From NCBI GenBank assembly GCA_029935695.1, contig JAOZJV010000001.1, positions 1 to 28,768 of the forward strand: a stretch of 28,768 bases of DNA, given 5' to 3'. The notes beneath the pieces are model-generated. The model was given only the letters and a program-made list of their open reading frames with translations. It did not search any database and had not been told where the DNA came from. The position numbers and the translations under genes are program-made. This DNA comes from Candidatus Krumholzibacteriia bacterium (lineage in GTDB: Bacteria > Krumholzibacteriota > Krumholzibacteriia > LZORAL124-64-63). Shown here in pieces: positions 8,509-16,425 of the stretch; the first letter of the stretch is position 1; the number at the start of each line of letters is the position of its first letter.

Positions 8509-9114
8509 CTAACGAAAAACCAGTAAAGGCTTCAAAACCCTCGATGAAACAACCCCAGGTATAGCTTCAAAATCCGTTGTACCAGGCTTCGTAAAACAAT
8601 CTGAAAGAAGCCCCCAAAAAGTACCATGCAGAACCGCCTCCAATGATGTTGCATTGACCCGTGGCAGCTCTTTCAAGTCGCGAGCCTTCTCAAGGAGTTC
8701 AACATCCTGGTTCCGGTGCAAATCAATTCTATCTTCAATCCAAGGGTCAATTTCTGATAGATTCTCCATGTATGCTTGAAGCGTTCCCCGGTGTTTGCTC
8801 ATATACACCAGGAGAAGCTCCAATTCCCTTAGATAGCTCTGTAAAGGAGAAAGGGCTGGATCGGTACGTGTGAATGCCCTAATACCCTCACGAACATGGA
8901 GGTGATGGCCGACTAAATCATTCAGGATTTGTTGCTTATTTGGATAGTGCTCTGCCAACTGCTCAACAGGAATTCCTGCTCTCTTTGCCATCATGTTCAT
9001 AGTAATTTGTTCATAACCAAATTCTGCAATAAGGCCATTTGCAGCAATCAGGATTATCTGCCGAACATCTTTAATAGAGTCAATATCCTCAGAAAACGGG
9101 TCTTTAACCATCAT
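8509..9114 (-). CDS. TetR/AcrR-family transcriptional regulator
   Basis: A 201-residue protein if started at ATG 9114, which has AAAGGAT about 10 bases upstream. The frame stays open to an ATG at 9177, three bases after the stop of the small ORF at 9181-9327, so a start coupled to that ORF is possible. Residues 17-64 form the TetR helix-turn-helix: IILIAANGLIAEFGYEQIT, MNMMAKRAGIPVEQLAEHY, then PNKQQILNDLV. The rest is an alpha-helical ligand-binding domain with no recognised ligand class. The usual aromatic x-Y-[FY]-x-x-K end of the recognition helix is changed to LAEHYPNK. It is divergent from the TetR-TolC-adaptor-RND operon, so it may co-regulate that efflux unit. It shares no close resemblance to the regulator on the other strand beyond the fold. 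Confidence 0.85.
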   Translation of the reverse strand: MMVKDPFSEDIDSIKDVRQIILIAANGLIAEFGYEQITMNMMAKRAGIPVEQLAEHYPNKQQILNDLVGHHLHVREGIRAFTRTDPALSPLQSYLRELELLLVYMSKHRGTLQAYMENLSEIDPWIEDRIDLHRNQDVELLEKARDLKELPRVNATSLEAVLHGTFWGLLSDCFTKPGTTDFEAIPGVVSSRVLKPLLVFR

Positions 9115-9180
9115 TGCCTGATTATCCTTTGTCGAAGTTCTGCCTTGCCATAACCCTGGCCATGGCTTTGTCCTCATAAT

Positions 9181-9327
9181 TCAGGGCTTGACCCTGGCCA
9201 GAAAAGTTGCCTTTTCATGGAGACAAGCACCCAACTGGTAGATGTCACCAGTAAAATCAACAACCGCCAAAGACTCCTTGAGGTGGATGCAATAGCAGGC
9301 AGTTTTGCAATCTGAATTCGAAATCAT
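9181..9327 (-). CDS. Possible 48-residue Cys-containing protein
   Basis: A short open frame not resembling any family I know. ATG at 9327 is preceded by GGGAG with a six-base gap. The product begins MISNSDCKTACYCIHLKESL and ends HEKATFLARVKP, with Cys at positions 7, 11, 13 and 35. These are enough for a metal or disulfide site, but nothing proves it. The stop lies just before the regulator gene on the same strand, so the two may be co-transcribed. For the call: a good ribosome site, gene order and balanced composition. Against: small size and no homologue known to me. Confidence 0.4.
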   Translation of the reverse strand: MISNSDCKTACYCIHLKESLAVVDFTGDIYQLGACLHEKATFLARVKP

Positions 9328-9548
9328 GACCTACTCCCTTCACATGAAAACCACGAAGCTTCAGAATCTGCCCTCATTAATTGAATCCATATTCACAACA
9401 ATATCAAACTAACCACAATCATGGGCAGTGTCCAGCTTAATCAATTACAAATTAATGCATTTACAAAATAAACACTTGAAACCTGAGCTAATTTTCATAT
9501 TTTGAGGCAAGATTCATTTCCATAAACACTTGTGCCTTGGAGAACTTA
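9328..9548. promoter_or_regulatory. AT-rich divergent regulatory region between the two TetR genes
   Basis: About 220 AT-rich bases between divergent transcription units. An exact 11-base direct repeat ATAAACACTTG occurs at 9468-9478 and 9522-9532, 54 bases apart start to start. The inner copy sits within an AGGCA (9505-9509) / TGCCT (9533-9537) inverted repeat just before the start of the plus-strand regulator. CATTAATT (9375-9382) and AATTAATG (9450-9457) are also inverted. A candidate plus-strand promoter is TTGAAA (9476-9481), 16 bases, TATTTT (9498-9503), which would overlap the first repeat. These are likely operator sites for one or both TetR proteins, by inference. Confidence 0.5.
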
Positions 9549-10193
9549 ATGAACGACCAAAACACCCCTTCGATGCGGGAGTTGCGTAAAGAAAGATCCA
9601 TGGAAGCTGACCGTGTGGATATCCTTGATACTGCCTCCAGGCTGTTCGCATCAAAAGGCATTGAGCAGACTTCCATGTCTGACATTGCAGACGAAACAGG
9701 TTTCTCTGTCGGGAAAATCTATAAATTTTTCCCCAGCAAGAAGAGCCTGTTTTTACACATTGTTGGTGCTTTCCTGGAGCATTTGCACAACTCCACTTTG
9801 CAGGTAAATGACCCAGACCTGCCGCCCCTCGACCGACTGAAAAACGTCCTGCGTGCAGCCATTGACGTAGCCAATTCTGACCCGAATCGAGTCCTTATTC
9901 ACTTGCGCGAAAGCCCCTCACTCTTTGCCGAGCTTAAGATTCACTACCAGGACATCTACGTCACCACAAACTATGAGTTGCTTAAGGAAGCCATGCAGGC
10001 TGGTCAGCTGAAACCTCACGACCCAAAACAACTGGCAATTATGTTGGTCGGTGCTGTTGATGCACTCTTTTCACACCTTGCCAACTCTGGCCAGGAGAAC
10101 CCCTTCACCCCCATTCCATCCCTGGTTTTTAACCACATGATTACACCGCTAATGACAGACCCTGCTGCAATGGACGAGGAAAAACAAAAATGA
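9549..10193 (+). CDS. TetR/AcrR-family regulator, first gene of the efflux operon
   Basis: A 214-residue protein. ATG at 9549 is preceded by GGAG with a six-base gap; a TTG twelve bases earlier overlaps the SD and is rejected. Residues 22-68 are a canonical TetR helix-turn-helix: ILDTASRLFASKGIEQTSMS, DIADETGFSVGKIYKFFPSK, KSLFLHIV. The C-terminal helical domain should bind an inducer, perhaps a pump substrate. The stop overlaps the next start (ATGA), so regulator and TolC-type gene are translationally coupled, and the regulator probably represses its own operon. A standard arrangement in RND loci. Confidence 0.93.
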   Translation: MNDQNTPSMRELRKERSMEADRVDILDTASRLFASKGIEQTSMSDIADETGFSVGKIYKFFPSKKSLFLHIVGAFLEHLHNSTLQVNDPDLPPLDRLKNVLRAAIDVANSDPNRVLIHLRESPSLFAELKIHYQDIYVTTNYELLKEAMQAGQLKPHDPKQLAIMLVGAVDALFSHLANSGQENPFTPIPSLVFNHMITPLMTDPAAMDEEKQK

Positions 10194-11623
10194 AAGATCA
10201 ACATACCTTAGCGTGCATATCACCTTCTGCACCGCGGGCATTTACAATCGTATTGGTTCTTCTGGCCATTACGACAAGTAGTGTCGGAGCGGCCCAGGAA
10301 CCTGATATCGATTTCAACCATTTCACCCTGGACCAGGCTGTTAAACTGGCCCTTGGCCAAAGTGAATTCCTTCAGCAGGTCCAGGCAGAAATTGAAGGGT
10401 CGAAGGGGTCATTACTTGCCACAAAAAGCGGCCAGTTGCCTCATTTGGACTTGACCGGCCAGTATGCCAGAAACCTTAAAAAACCAGCATTCTTCCTGCC
10501 TCCTGACATGGGTGATGCCTTTGGTGTTTCCGGCCCCATCCCCATGGGCAGTGACAACGATGTCATGGCTGCAGCCACTATCAGTTACAACCTTTGGACT
10601 GCAGGCCGCTTATCGGCAGCAGAGGGTGTGGCTTCTGAAATACTGGCAGCAACACAATACAAGGAGAAAGCGGTAGCGGACGGAGTTTTGTTCAGTGCCG
10701 TCATAGCCTACCACGATGTATTGCTGGCCGAAGAAAATCTTAAAACAGCCCAAAAGTCACTCGCTGCAGCAGAAGAATCACAAAGAATTGCCAAGGCCGG
10801 TTTTGAACAGGGTACTTTAAGCAATTTCGACCATCTTCGTGCCCAGGTGGAAGTTGCAAACCGCCAGGCTCCCCTCATCGCGGCTCATAATAATCTGGCC
10901 CAAACCATCCTGGTTCTTCAACGGCGTTGTGGCTTACCAGCAGACTCCATTGTTGTATTGGCTGATAGTTTGGGAGGGGTTTCCATTCCTGCAGATCAAG
11001 ACTCGCTTGTTGAACAAATGCTCCACAGCAGTGCTGAAATTCAAGTCCTTAACCACACTGTTGCCGCAGCCAAACAAGGTGTATTGCTCCGCGAAGCAGG
11101 AAGCAAACCCATGCTCTTACTCAGTGGCAACTACGCTCTTCAGAGCCAGTGGGACACCGGTTTGTACCCCAATGAAGACGAGATGGCAGCCAGCTCCAAA
11201 GTGGCCCTCGGTTTGGCCTTCCCTATCTTCGATGGGAAAAGGACATCTGGATTGGTTTCCCGCGCTTCTGCCGACCTGCGCAAGGCCGAGCTGGAGCTTG
11301 AAAGAGTCACCCGGGAAAAAGAACTTTCAGTTCGTCAGGCATGGTTGGGTTTAGCCAACTCCCTGGCTGCCCTGGAAGGCCGTACTGAAGCAGTATCCCT
11401 TGCCGAGGAAGCTTTTCGCCTTGCGGTGGTTCGGGTAACCAACGGCCTGGCCACACCTCTGGAACGGTTGGACGCTGAAGTGGCTATGACTTCTGCCCGA
11501 GTCCAGAAATCTGCCGTTGAATACGCTTGCAATATTGCTGAGGCCCGTCTGGCACTTGCCATTGGAAATGCCTCCACAGCTTACCTTGAAACAACTAATT
11601 CACAGGAGATAGATAATGAATAG
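10190..11623 (+). CDS. TolC-family outer membrane efflux protein
   Basis: A 477-residue protein. The start overlaps the regulator stop by four bases. Residues about 16-35 are a signal peptide (FTIVLVLLAITTSSVGAAQ). Two outer membrane efflux repeats follow: FTLDQAVKLALGQSEFLQQV at about residues 45-64, with QLPHLDLTGQYARN, and a second half around SKPMLLLSGNYALQSQW with ALGLAFPIFDGKRTSGLV. Long heptad-like Ala/Glu-rich helices (LKTAQKSLAAAEESQRIAKA, LDAEVAMTSARVQKSAVEYA) build the periplasmic tunnel. The trimer forms the outer channel of the tripartite pump encoded with the next two genes. Its stop overlaps the adaptor start by eight bases. Confidence 0.94.
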   Translation: MKDQHTLACISPSAPRAFTIVLVLLAITTSSVGAAQEPDIDFNHFTLDQAVKLALGQSEFLQQVQAEIEGSKGSLLATKSGQLPHLDLTGQYARNLKKPAFFLPPDMGDAFGVSGPIPMGSDNDVMAAATISYNLWTAGRLSAAEGVASEILAATQYKEKAVADGVLFSAVIAYHDVLLAEENLKTAQKSLAAAEESQRIAKAGFEQGTLSNFDHLRAQVEVANRQAPLIAAHNNLAQTILVLQRRCGLPADSIVVLADSLGGVSIPADQDSLVEQMLHSSAEIQVLNHTVAAAKQGVLLREAGSKPMLLLSGNYALQSQWDTGLYPNEDEMAASSKVALGLAFPIFDGKRTSGLVSRASADLRKAELELERVTREKELSVRQAWLGLANSLAALEGRTEAVSLAEEAFRLAVVRVTNGLATPLERLDAEVAMTSARVQKSAVEYACNIAEARLALAIGNASTAYLETTNSQEIDNE

Positions 11624-12722
11624 TCAGGCACGCGGCCCAGCCCGCATCATTGGCACCGTAGTCTTTGTCATTGTTCTGGTAGCTCTGTTCGCCTGGCGTT
11701 TCCAGGTGCTGGGAGTTACCCACTCAGTGGCCAGCATTCGCTCTATTCACGAAGAAGAAGGCAAACCCATCGAAGTGGTTTCAGTAAGGCGGGACAACCT
11801 TACAAACCATGCCATCCTGGCTGGAACGGTGGAAGGAATCGAACAATACTCCCTGGTATCGAACAACCGTTTGCGAGTAGACAAAGTCGTCCACTCAGCA
11901 GGCGACATGGTTGAAGCAGGCGATCCAATCATTCTTTTGGAAAAGACCGCCTCCAGCCCCATGCAGCACTCCTACAACAAGTATCTCGCACTCTATGAAG
12001 ATGCAGAGCGAGACTCCGAACGGATGGCTGTTCTGTTTGCTGAAGGTGCTGTATCGGCCCAGGCACTGGATAAGGCCAAAATGCAACTCCAGGTTGCCCG
12101 CACGAACCTGAATGATGCCAAGGAAGCAACCGATCTGCACGCCCCCCTTGCAGGCCAGGTGATGAGTGTTCTGGTCAGTGCTGGTGAAACCGTCAAACCC
12201 GGCAACCCACTGGCCTGGGTGGCCAGAACCGATACGGTAAGGGTTGTGTTCCAGGCAGGCAGCCGTCAGGCTCTGTCACTTAATGTTGATCAACCCGCAA
12301 TCTGGCGCAGCCCGGTTGCTGGCGATATCCTTTCCGGTTCCATCGACCGTCTGGATCTCGCCGCAAACCCAAAAACTCACCTCCTTGAAGGTGATGCCCT
12401 CTTCCACAACCTCAATGGTCTGCTGCTTCCAGGTATCCTGGTATCCATCGAAGTTGAAACCGGAAACCGCCAGAATGTCTTGACCATTCCCGTGGGTGCG
12501 ATGGAGAAAACGGCCAACGGTTACGCCGTATATGTCCTCGTTGAAGATGGATCGGGCGGTAAAGTTGTTCGCTTCCAGGAAATCCAAATCGGAATGCAGA
12601 CATCAGACCTGATCGAAGTTACAGCTGGATTAACCGAAAACGAACAGGTGGTTGTTTTTGGTAAATCAAACCTTAAGGACGGCGATCTGGTTCAAGTCAT
12701 CGACATGCGGGAGGAAGGATAA
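11616..12722 (+). CDS. RND efflux periplasmic adaptor (HlyD/membrane fusion protein)
   Basis: A 368-residue protein. ATG at 11616 follows AGGAGATAGATA. One N-terminal transmembrane segment lies at about residues 10-27 (IIGTVVFVIVLVALFAWRF). A lipoyl-like half motif VDKVVHSAGDMVEAGDPI is followed by a short coiled coil (residues about 115-165, with AVSAQALDKAKMQLQVARTN). The second half motif, LHAPLAGQVMSVLVSAGETV, completes the barrel-sandwich. A beta-barrel and a membrane-proximal domain follow (VLTIPVGAMEKTANGYAVYV, ENEQVVVFGKSNLKDGDLVQ). It joins the inner-membrane RND transporter to the TolC-type channel. One base separates its stop from the RND start. Confidence 0.93.
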   Translation: MNSQARGPARIIGTVVFVIVLVALFAWRFQVLGVTHSVASIRSIHEEEGKPIEVVSVRRDNLTNHAILAGTVEGIEQYSLVSNNRLRVDKVVHSAGDMVEAGDPIILLEKTASSPMQHSYNKYLALYEDAERDSERMAVLFAEGAVSAQALDKAKMQLQVARTNLNDAKEATDLHAPLAGQVMSVLVSAGETVKPGNPLAWVARTDTVRVVFQAGSRQALSLNVDQPAIWRSPVAGDILSGSIDRLDLAANPKTHLLEGDALFHNLNGLLLPGILVSIEVETGNRQNVLTIPVGAMEKTANGYAVYVLVEDGSGGKVVRFQEIQIGMQTSDLIEVTAGLTENEQVVVFGKSNLKDGDLVQVIDMREEG

Positions 12723-12723
12723 A

Positions 12724-15700
12724 ATGGGCTTGATACGCACTCTTGTTGACAGGCCCGTCCTGTCCACCATGATCGTTCTGGCCCTTGTTGTCATGGGCCT
12801 CAACGGTTATCTGAAACTGAATCTGGAATTGATCCCCCGCGTCGACTATCCGGTCATCGTGGTCACAACTGTATACCCGGGAGCCTCCCCTGCCGAAGTG
12901 GAAAGCCAAATAACCAAACGCATCGAAGATCAGGTGGCCACTCTGGCCAACATTGAAGAGCTAATTTCCGAATCCCGGGAAAGCGTCTCCATTGTTACTG
13001 TTCAATTCTCCCTGGAAATGTCTCAGGACCAGGGTGCCATCGACGTCAAGGATAAGGTGGACGCCATCCGTGGCGACTTACCCGATGCCGCCGAAGACCC
13101 TGTGATTGCCAAGTTTGAACTTGGCGGTGGAGCGGTGGCCCAGATTGCAGTTTCCGCATCACGCCCCATGGCTGAAATTTATCGGGTTGCTGATGAAGTC
13201 ATTAAGGAACGCCTCAGCCGTATTGATGGAGTGGCCGGTGTTGTCATCACAGGCAAGCGCCAGCGTGAAATACGAGTGACGGTCAAACCTGAACGGTTGC
13301 GAGCCTATGGGCTTACTCTGGGCGGCCTGCGTCAGGTTCTGCAAGCTGGAAACCTGACTATCCCCGCAGGTAACATCACCCGTGGTGGCCATGAAGTCAC
13401 TTTGCGGCTTAATGGTGAAATCGAAAAGCCATCTGATTTGGAATCTTTCAGAATTCCGTTGCCAACAGGGGGAACGATAGTCCTTTCAGAGATTGCAGAT
13501 ATCGTTGATACAACCGAAGAATTGCGTGAATTCACGACCCTGAACCGGAAGGAAGTCATCGGCATCAACGTTATGAAGCGTTCTGATGGCAATACGGTCA
13601 AAGTAGTTGATGGCGTGGAAGAAGTGCTTGCAGAGCTGCGGACAGAACTGGGCTCTGATTTCACCATTGAAGTTGTTACTGAGGGCCGTTCCTTTGTTCA
13701 GGCTTCAGTCGATGATGTGATTAAAAACATCGGGATCGGAATCCTCCTTACGGGAATACTACTGTTTATTTTCCTTCATGATTGGCGGCAGACTCTTATT
13801 GCTGCCCTGGCCATGCCAGTGTCCGTTGTGGCAACATTCCTCTTGATGGAAAGCAATGGATTCACCCTGAATGTCATGACTTTGATGGCACTGGGTATAT
13901 CAATTGGTACCCTTGTGACAAACTCCATTGTTGTACTGGAAAGCATCGCCCGACGGATTGCCGATGGCGAGAACCCACATGAAGCTGCAATCATAGGAAC
14001 GCAGGAAGTTGCTGTGGCTGTGTTCGCATCGACCCTGACAAACATCGTTGTATTCACGCCAATCGCCTTCATGTCTGGAATCATTGGCCGCTTCTTTTTC
14101 CAGTTTGGCCTGACTGTTGTGTTTGCGACCCTCTTCTCTCTGGTGGTCAGTTTCTCTCTGGTACCAATGTTGGCAGCAAGGTTGCTTAAACCTGGCAAAG
14201 GCATTGGTTCAGGTAATAGTCTTGGAGCCAAACTGGCCCGTTCATGGGATGGCTTTTACGGAAGCCTGGAAAATGATTACCGCCAGGCATTGACCTATGC
14301 TCTCAAACATCGGTGGCAACCTCTGGTTTTCACCTCCATTCTTCTGGTCGGTTCTTTTTACCTGCTCAGCTGGGTGGGTGGAGAGTTTATCCCCGTAACG
14401 GATCAAAGTAAGTTGTTGGTCAAGGTTGAACTCCCTGAAGGCACAAGCTTACACCGAAGCAGAGAAGTCTCGGCGCGTATTGAGAACATCCTCTGGCAGC
14501 AACCGGAAACTTCTGCCGTTCTATCGCGGGCAGGAGGAGGCCAATTGGGTGTCGAGGATATTGAGATACTTGTCCGTATGATCCCTCCCGTTGAGCGTGA
14601 AATCAGCTTGATGGACTTCATTGCCCGGATCAGACCGACCCTGGCTGTGATACCTGACGCTAAGATCAATGTCATCGCCTCTGGTGAAGGAAAACGGCCT
14701 GAACCGGAGCTTATTTTAGAAGTGCTGGGAGACAATCCGGAAACTCAGGTAGCAGCTGCTGAATCCCTTTTTGGAATAATGAGAGGGATTCCTGGCTTGG
14801 TTGACGTTACATCAAGCCAGGCCACAGGGAAGCCTCAAATTGAGTTTATACCCAGACGACTTCAACTGGCGGCCCATGGACTGACCGCAGCTCAGGTGGG
14901 CTTTGACCTGCGCACCGCTTACGAAGGTGAGAAAGCGGGTGTCTTCCGGCAGGACGGAGAAGAGTTCGACGTGGTTGTGCGTTACCCAGCATCTTCACGT
15001 CAGGACCCTGCAGACTTGTCTGACCTTCCTGTTGCCTCACGCAGCGGGTATATCGTGCCATTGGCTGATGTGATGGAAATGGTAGAGGGTGTGGGCACCC
15101 CCACTCTTTACCGAGCGGACAAGCAACGCAAAATAGAAGTGACCGCCAATATTGGATCAGGCAGCCTCAGTGGAATGAGGAAGATCATTGACAGCGGGTT
15201 GGCGGAGGCTGACATCCCCGATGATGTAACCATTAAATACGGTGGAAACGCAGAACATCAGGATGAGGCCTTTGCTTCTATTATCGGGGCACTTATTCTG
15301 GCCATTATTCTGATCTACATTGTTATGGCTGCCATGTTGGAAAGTTTCATTCACCCCATGACGGTTATGGTGACCTTGCCCCTGGGATTGATTGGACTTG
15401 CTGTGGCGTTGTTCTTCACTGGCCAGACGATTAATATCTTCTCACTGATGGCCATGATCATGTTGATTGGTATTGTGGTGAATAATGCCATCCTGCTGCT
15501 GGATTACACGGGGCAACTGAGGTCCAAGGGGATGTCGTTGACGGAGGCTTTGCTTGAGGCCTGCCCCACTCGTTTGCGGCCCATCATCATGGCTAATCTG
15601 GCCATTGCCATTGGGATGATTCCGCAGGCCATGGGAGGTGCCGGGTCGGAGTTCAGGACACCCATGGCTGTGGTTCAGATTGGTGGTGTGCTTATTTCGG

Positions 15701-15783
15701 CGGTGTTTACTCTGTTTGTTATTCCTATTGTGTACTCGCTTTTTGATGGGATGACTTTTGCTGGGCGGAAGTCTGAAAAGTAA
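12724..15783 (+). CDS. RND-family (AcrB/HAE1-type) inner-membrane transporter with atypical relay residues
   Basis: A 1019-residue protein, the usual RND length. ATG at 12724 follows GGAGGAAGGATAAA; an upstream in-frame ATG lies inside the adaptor gene and is rejected. Two related halves are visible: TM1 (LSTMIVLALVVMGLNGYLKL), porter loop with YPGASPAEVESQITKRIE, TM2-6 (IGIGILLTGILLFIFLHDW), second porter loop, TM8-12 (LILAIILIYIVMAAMLESFI). In TM4 the AcrB VDD relay motif reads LVTNSIVVLE, so Asp407/Asp408 are Thr399/Asn400. In TM10 the Lys940 position is Asn920 (GIVVNNAILLLDY). RLRP in TM11 (950-953, equivalent to Arg971) is kept. Normal RND pumps exchange protons through these residues, so coupling here must differ. 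Substrate unknown; exporter role inferred from the operon. Confidence 0.95.
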   Translation: MGLIRTLVDRPVLSTMIVLALVVMGLNGYLKLNLELIPRVDYPVIVVTTVYPGASPAEVESQITKRIEDQVATLANIEELISESRESVSIVTVQFSLEMSQDQGAIDVKDKVDAIRGDLPDAAEDPVIAKFELGGGAVAQIAVSASRPMAEIYRVADEVIKERLSRIDGVAGVVITGKRQREIRVTVKPERLRAYGLTLGGLRQVLQAGNLTIPAGNITRGGHEVTLRLNGEIEKPSDLESFRIPLPTGGTIVLSEIADIVDTTEELREFTTLNRKEVIGINVMKRSDGNTVKVVDGVEEVLAELRTELGSDFTIEVVTEGRSFVQASVDDVIKNIGIGILLTGILLFIFLHDWRQTLIAALAMPVSVVATFLLMESNGFTLNVMTLMALGISIGTLVTNSIVVLESIARRIADGENPHEAAIIGTQEVAVAVFASTLTNIVVFTPIAFMSGIIGRFFFQFGLTVVFATLFSLVVSFSLVPMLAARLLKPGKGIGSGNSLGAKLARSWDGFYGSLENDYRQALTYALKHRWQPLVFTSILLVGSFYLLSWVGGEFIPVTDQSKLLVKVELPEGTSLHRSREVSARIENILWQQPETSAVLSRAGGGQLGVEDIEILVRMIPPVEREISLMDFIARIRPTLAVIPDAKINVIASGEGKRPEPELILEVLGDNPETQVAAAESLFGIMRGIPGLVDVTSSQATGKPQIEFIPRRLQLAAHGLTAAQVGFDLRTAYEGEKAGVFRQDGEEFDVVVRYPASSRQDPADLSDLPVASRSGYIVPLADVMEMVEGVGTPTLYRADKQRKIEVTANIGSGSLSGMRKIIDSGLAEADIPDDVTIKYGGNAEHQDEAFASIIGALILAIILIYIVMAAMLESFIHPMTVMVTLPLGLIGLAVALFFTGQTINIFSLMAMIMLIGIVVNNAILLLDYTGQLRSKGMSLTEALLEACPTRLRPIIMANLAIAIGMIPQAMGGAGSEFRTPMAVVQIGGVLISAVFTLFVIPIVYSLFDGMTFAGRKSEK

Positions 15784-15900
15784 TAACGGTGTTTTGATGG
15801 AGATTGCTGGCGGCGATTGAAAACCATTGAGGAATTCAGTTGTCGTCAGCAGCCCTTCCCAGCTGGTCAAATGAATTCAACCAGGACAAACAGGTGCAAT

Positions 15901-16374
15901 ATGATTTTAAAACCAATAGGCACAATCCACAGTCCTTTCACCAACCTGAAAGGCATGCCCATCCAGCCCACTGGCGCTTCCGGCGTCAAAGGAACTGTCG
16001 AGGTCTTTGAAGAATATGCCGACGGCCTGCTGGACCTTGATGGCTTTTCCCACATCATCCTTTTGTATCAGTTTCATCGCAGTGACGGGTTCAAACTGAG
16101 AGTGGTCCCCTTCATGGATACCGTGCAGCGGGGCATCTTTGCCACCCGCGCTCCCAAAAGGCCCAACGCCATTGGCTTGTCCATCGTTCAGCTGGAAAAA
16201 ATTGAAGGCAGGATTCTTCACATTGAAGGTGTGGATATTCTTGATGGTACACCGGTTGTTGATATCAAACCCTACGTGCCGGACTTTGATTATCCGGAAA
16301 ATGTTCGTGCGGGCTGGCTGGACAGTTCACCTAAAACAGTGACTGAAAAGCGATCGGATGATCGGTTTATTTAG
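15901..16374 (+). CDS. trmO: tRNA (N6-threonylcarbamoyladenosine37-N6)-methyltransferase TrmO
   Basis: A 157-residue protein. ATG at 15901 is chosen because AGGTG lies just upstream and the product then begins with the family hallmark KPIGTIHSPF. A TTG start further upstream would add an unrelated leader. UPF0066/TsaA features are clear: FSHIILLYQFHRSDG, ATRAPKRPNAIGLSIVQLEK and GTPVVDIKPYVPDFD. The TrmO family uses S-adenosylmethionine to methylate t6A37 in Thr tRNAs. This is the short, single-domain form without the C-terminal extension of the E. coli enzyme. It starts 117 bases after the RND stop on the same strand; its presence there is probably coincidental rather than part of the efflux unit. 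Confidence 0.9.
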   Translation: MILKPIGTIHSPFTNLKGMPIQPTGASGVKGTVEVFEEYADGLLDLDGFSHIILLYQFHRSDGFKLRVVPFMDTVQRGIFATRAPKRPNAIGLSIVQLEKIEGRILHIEGVDILDGTPVVDIKPYVPDFDYPENVRAGWLDSSPKTVTEKRSDDRFI

Positions 16375-16379
16375 ATTAA

Positions 16380-16407
16380 GGCCGCCAACCCTCCCAGGTT
16401 GGCGGCC
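16380..16407. terminator. Hairpin between convergent genes
   Basis: A perfect 11-base inverted repeat (GGCCGCCAACC at 16380-16390, GGTTGGCGGCC at 16397-16407) with a six-base loop lies between the convergent ends of trmO and the 1003-residue secreted protein gene. No strong T run follows on either strand (TTAATC on the minus side), so it is a weak or two-way terminator. Confidence 0.65.
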
Positions 16408-16425
16408 AACAAAGACCTCAAAACA

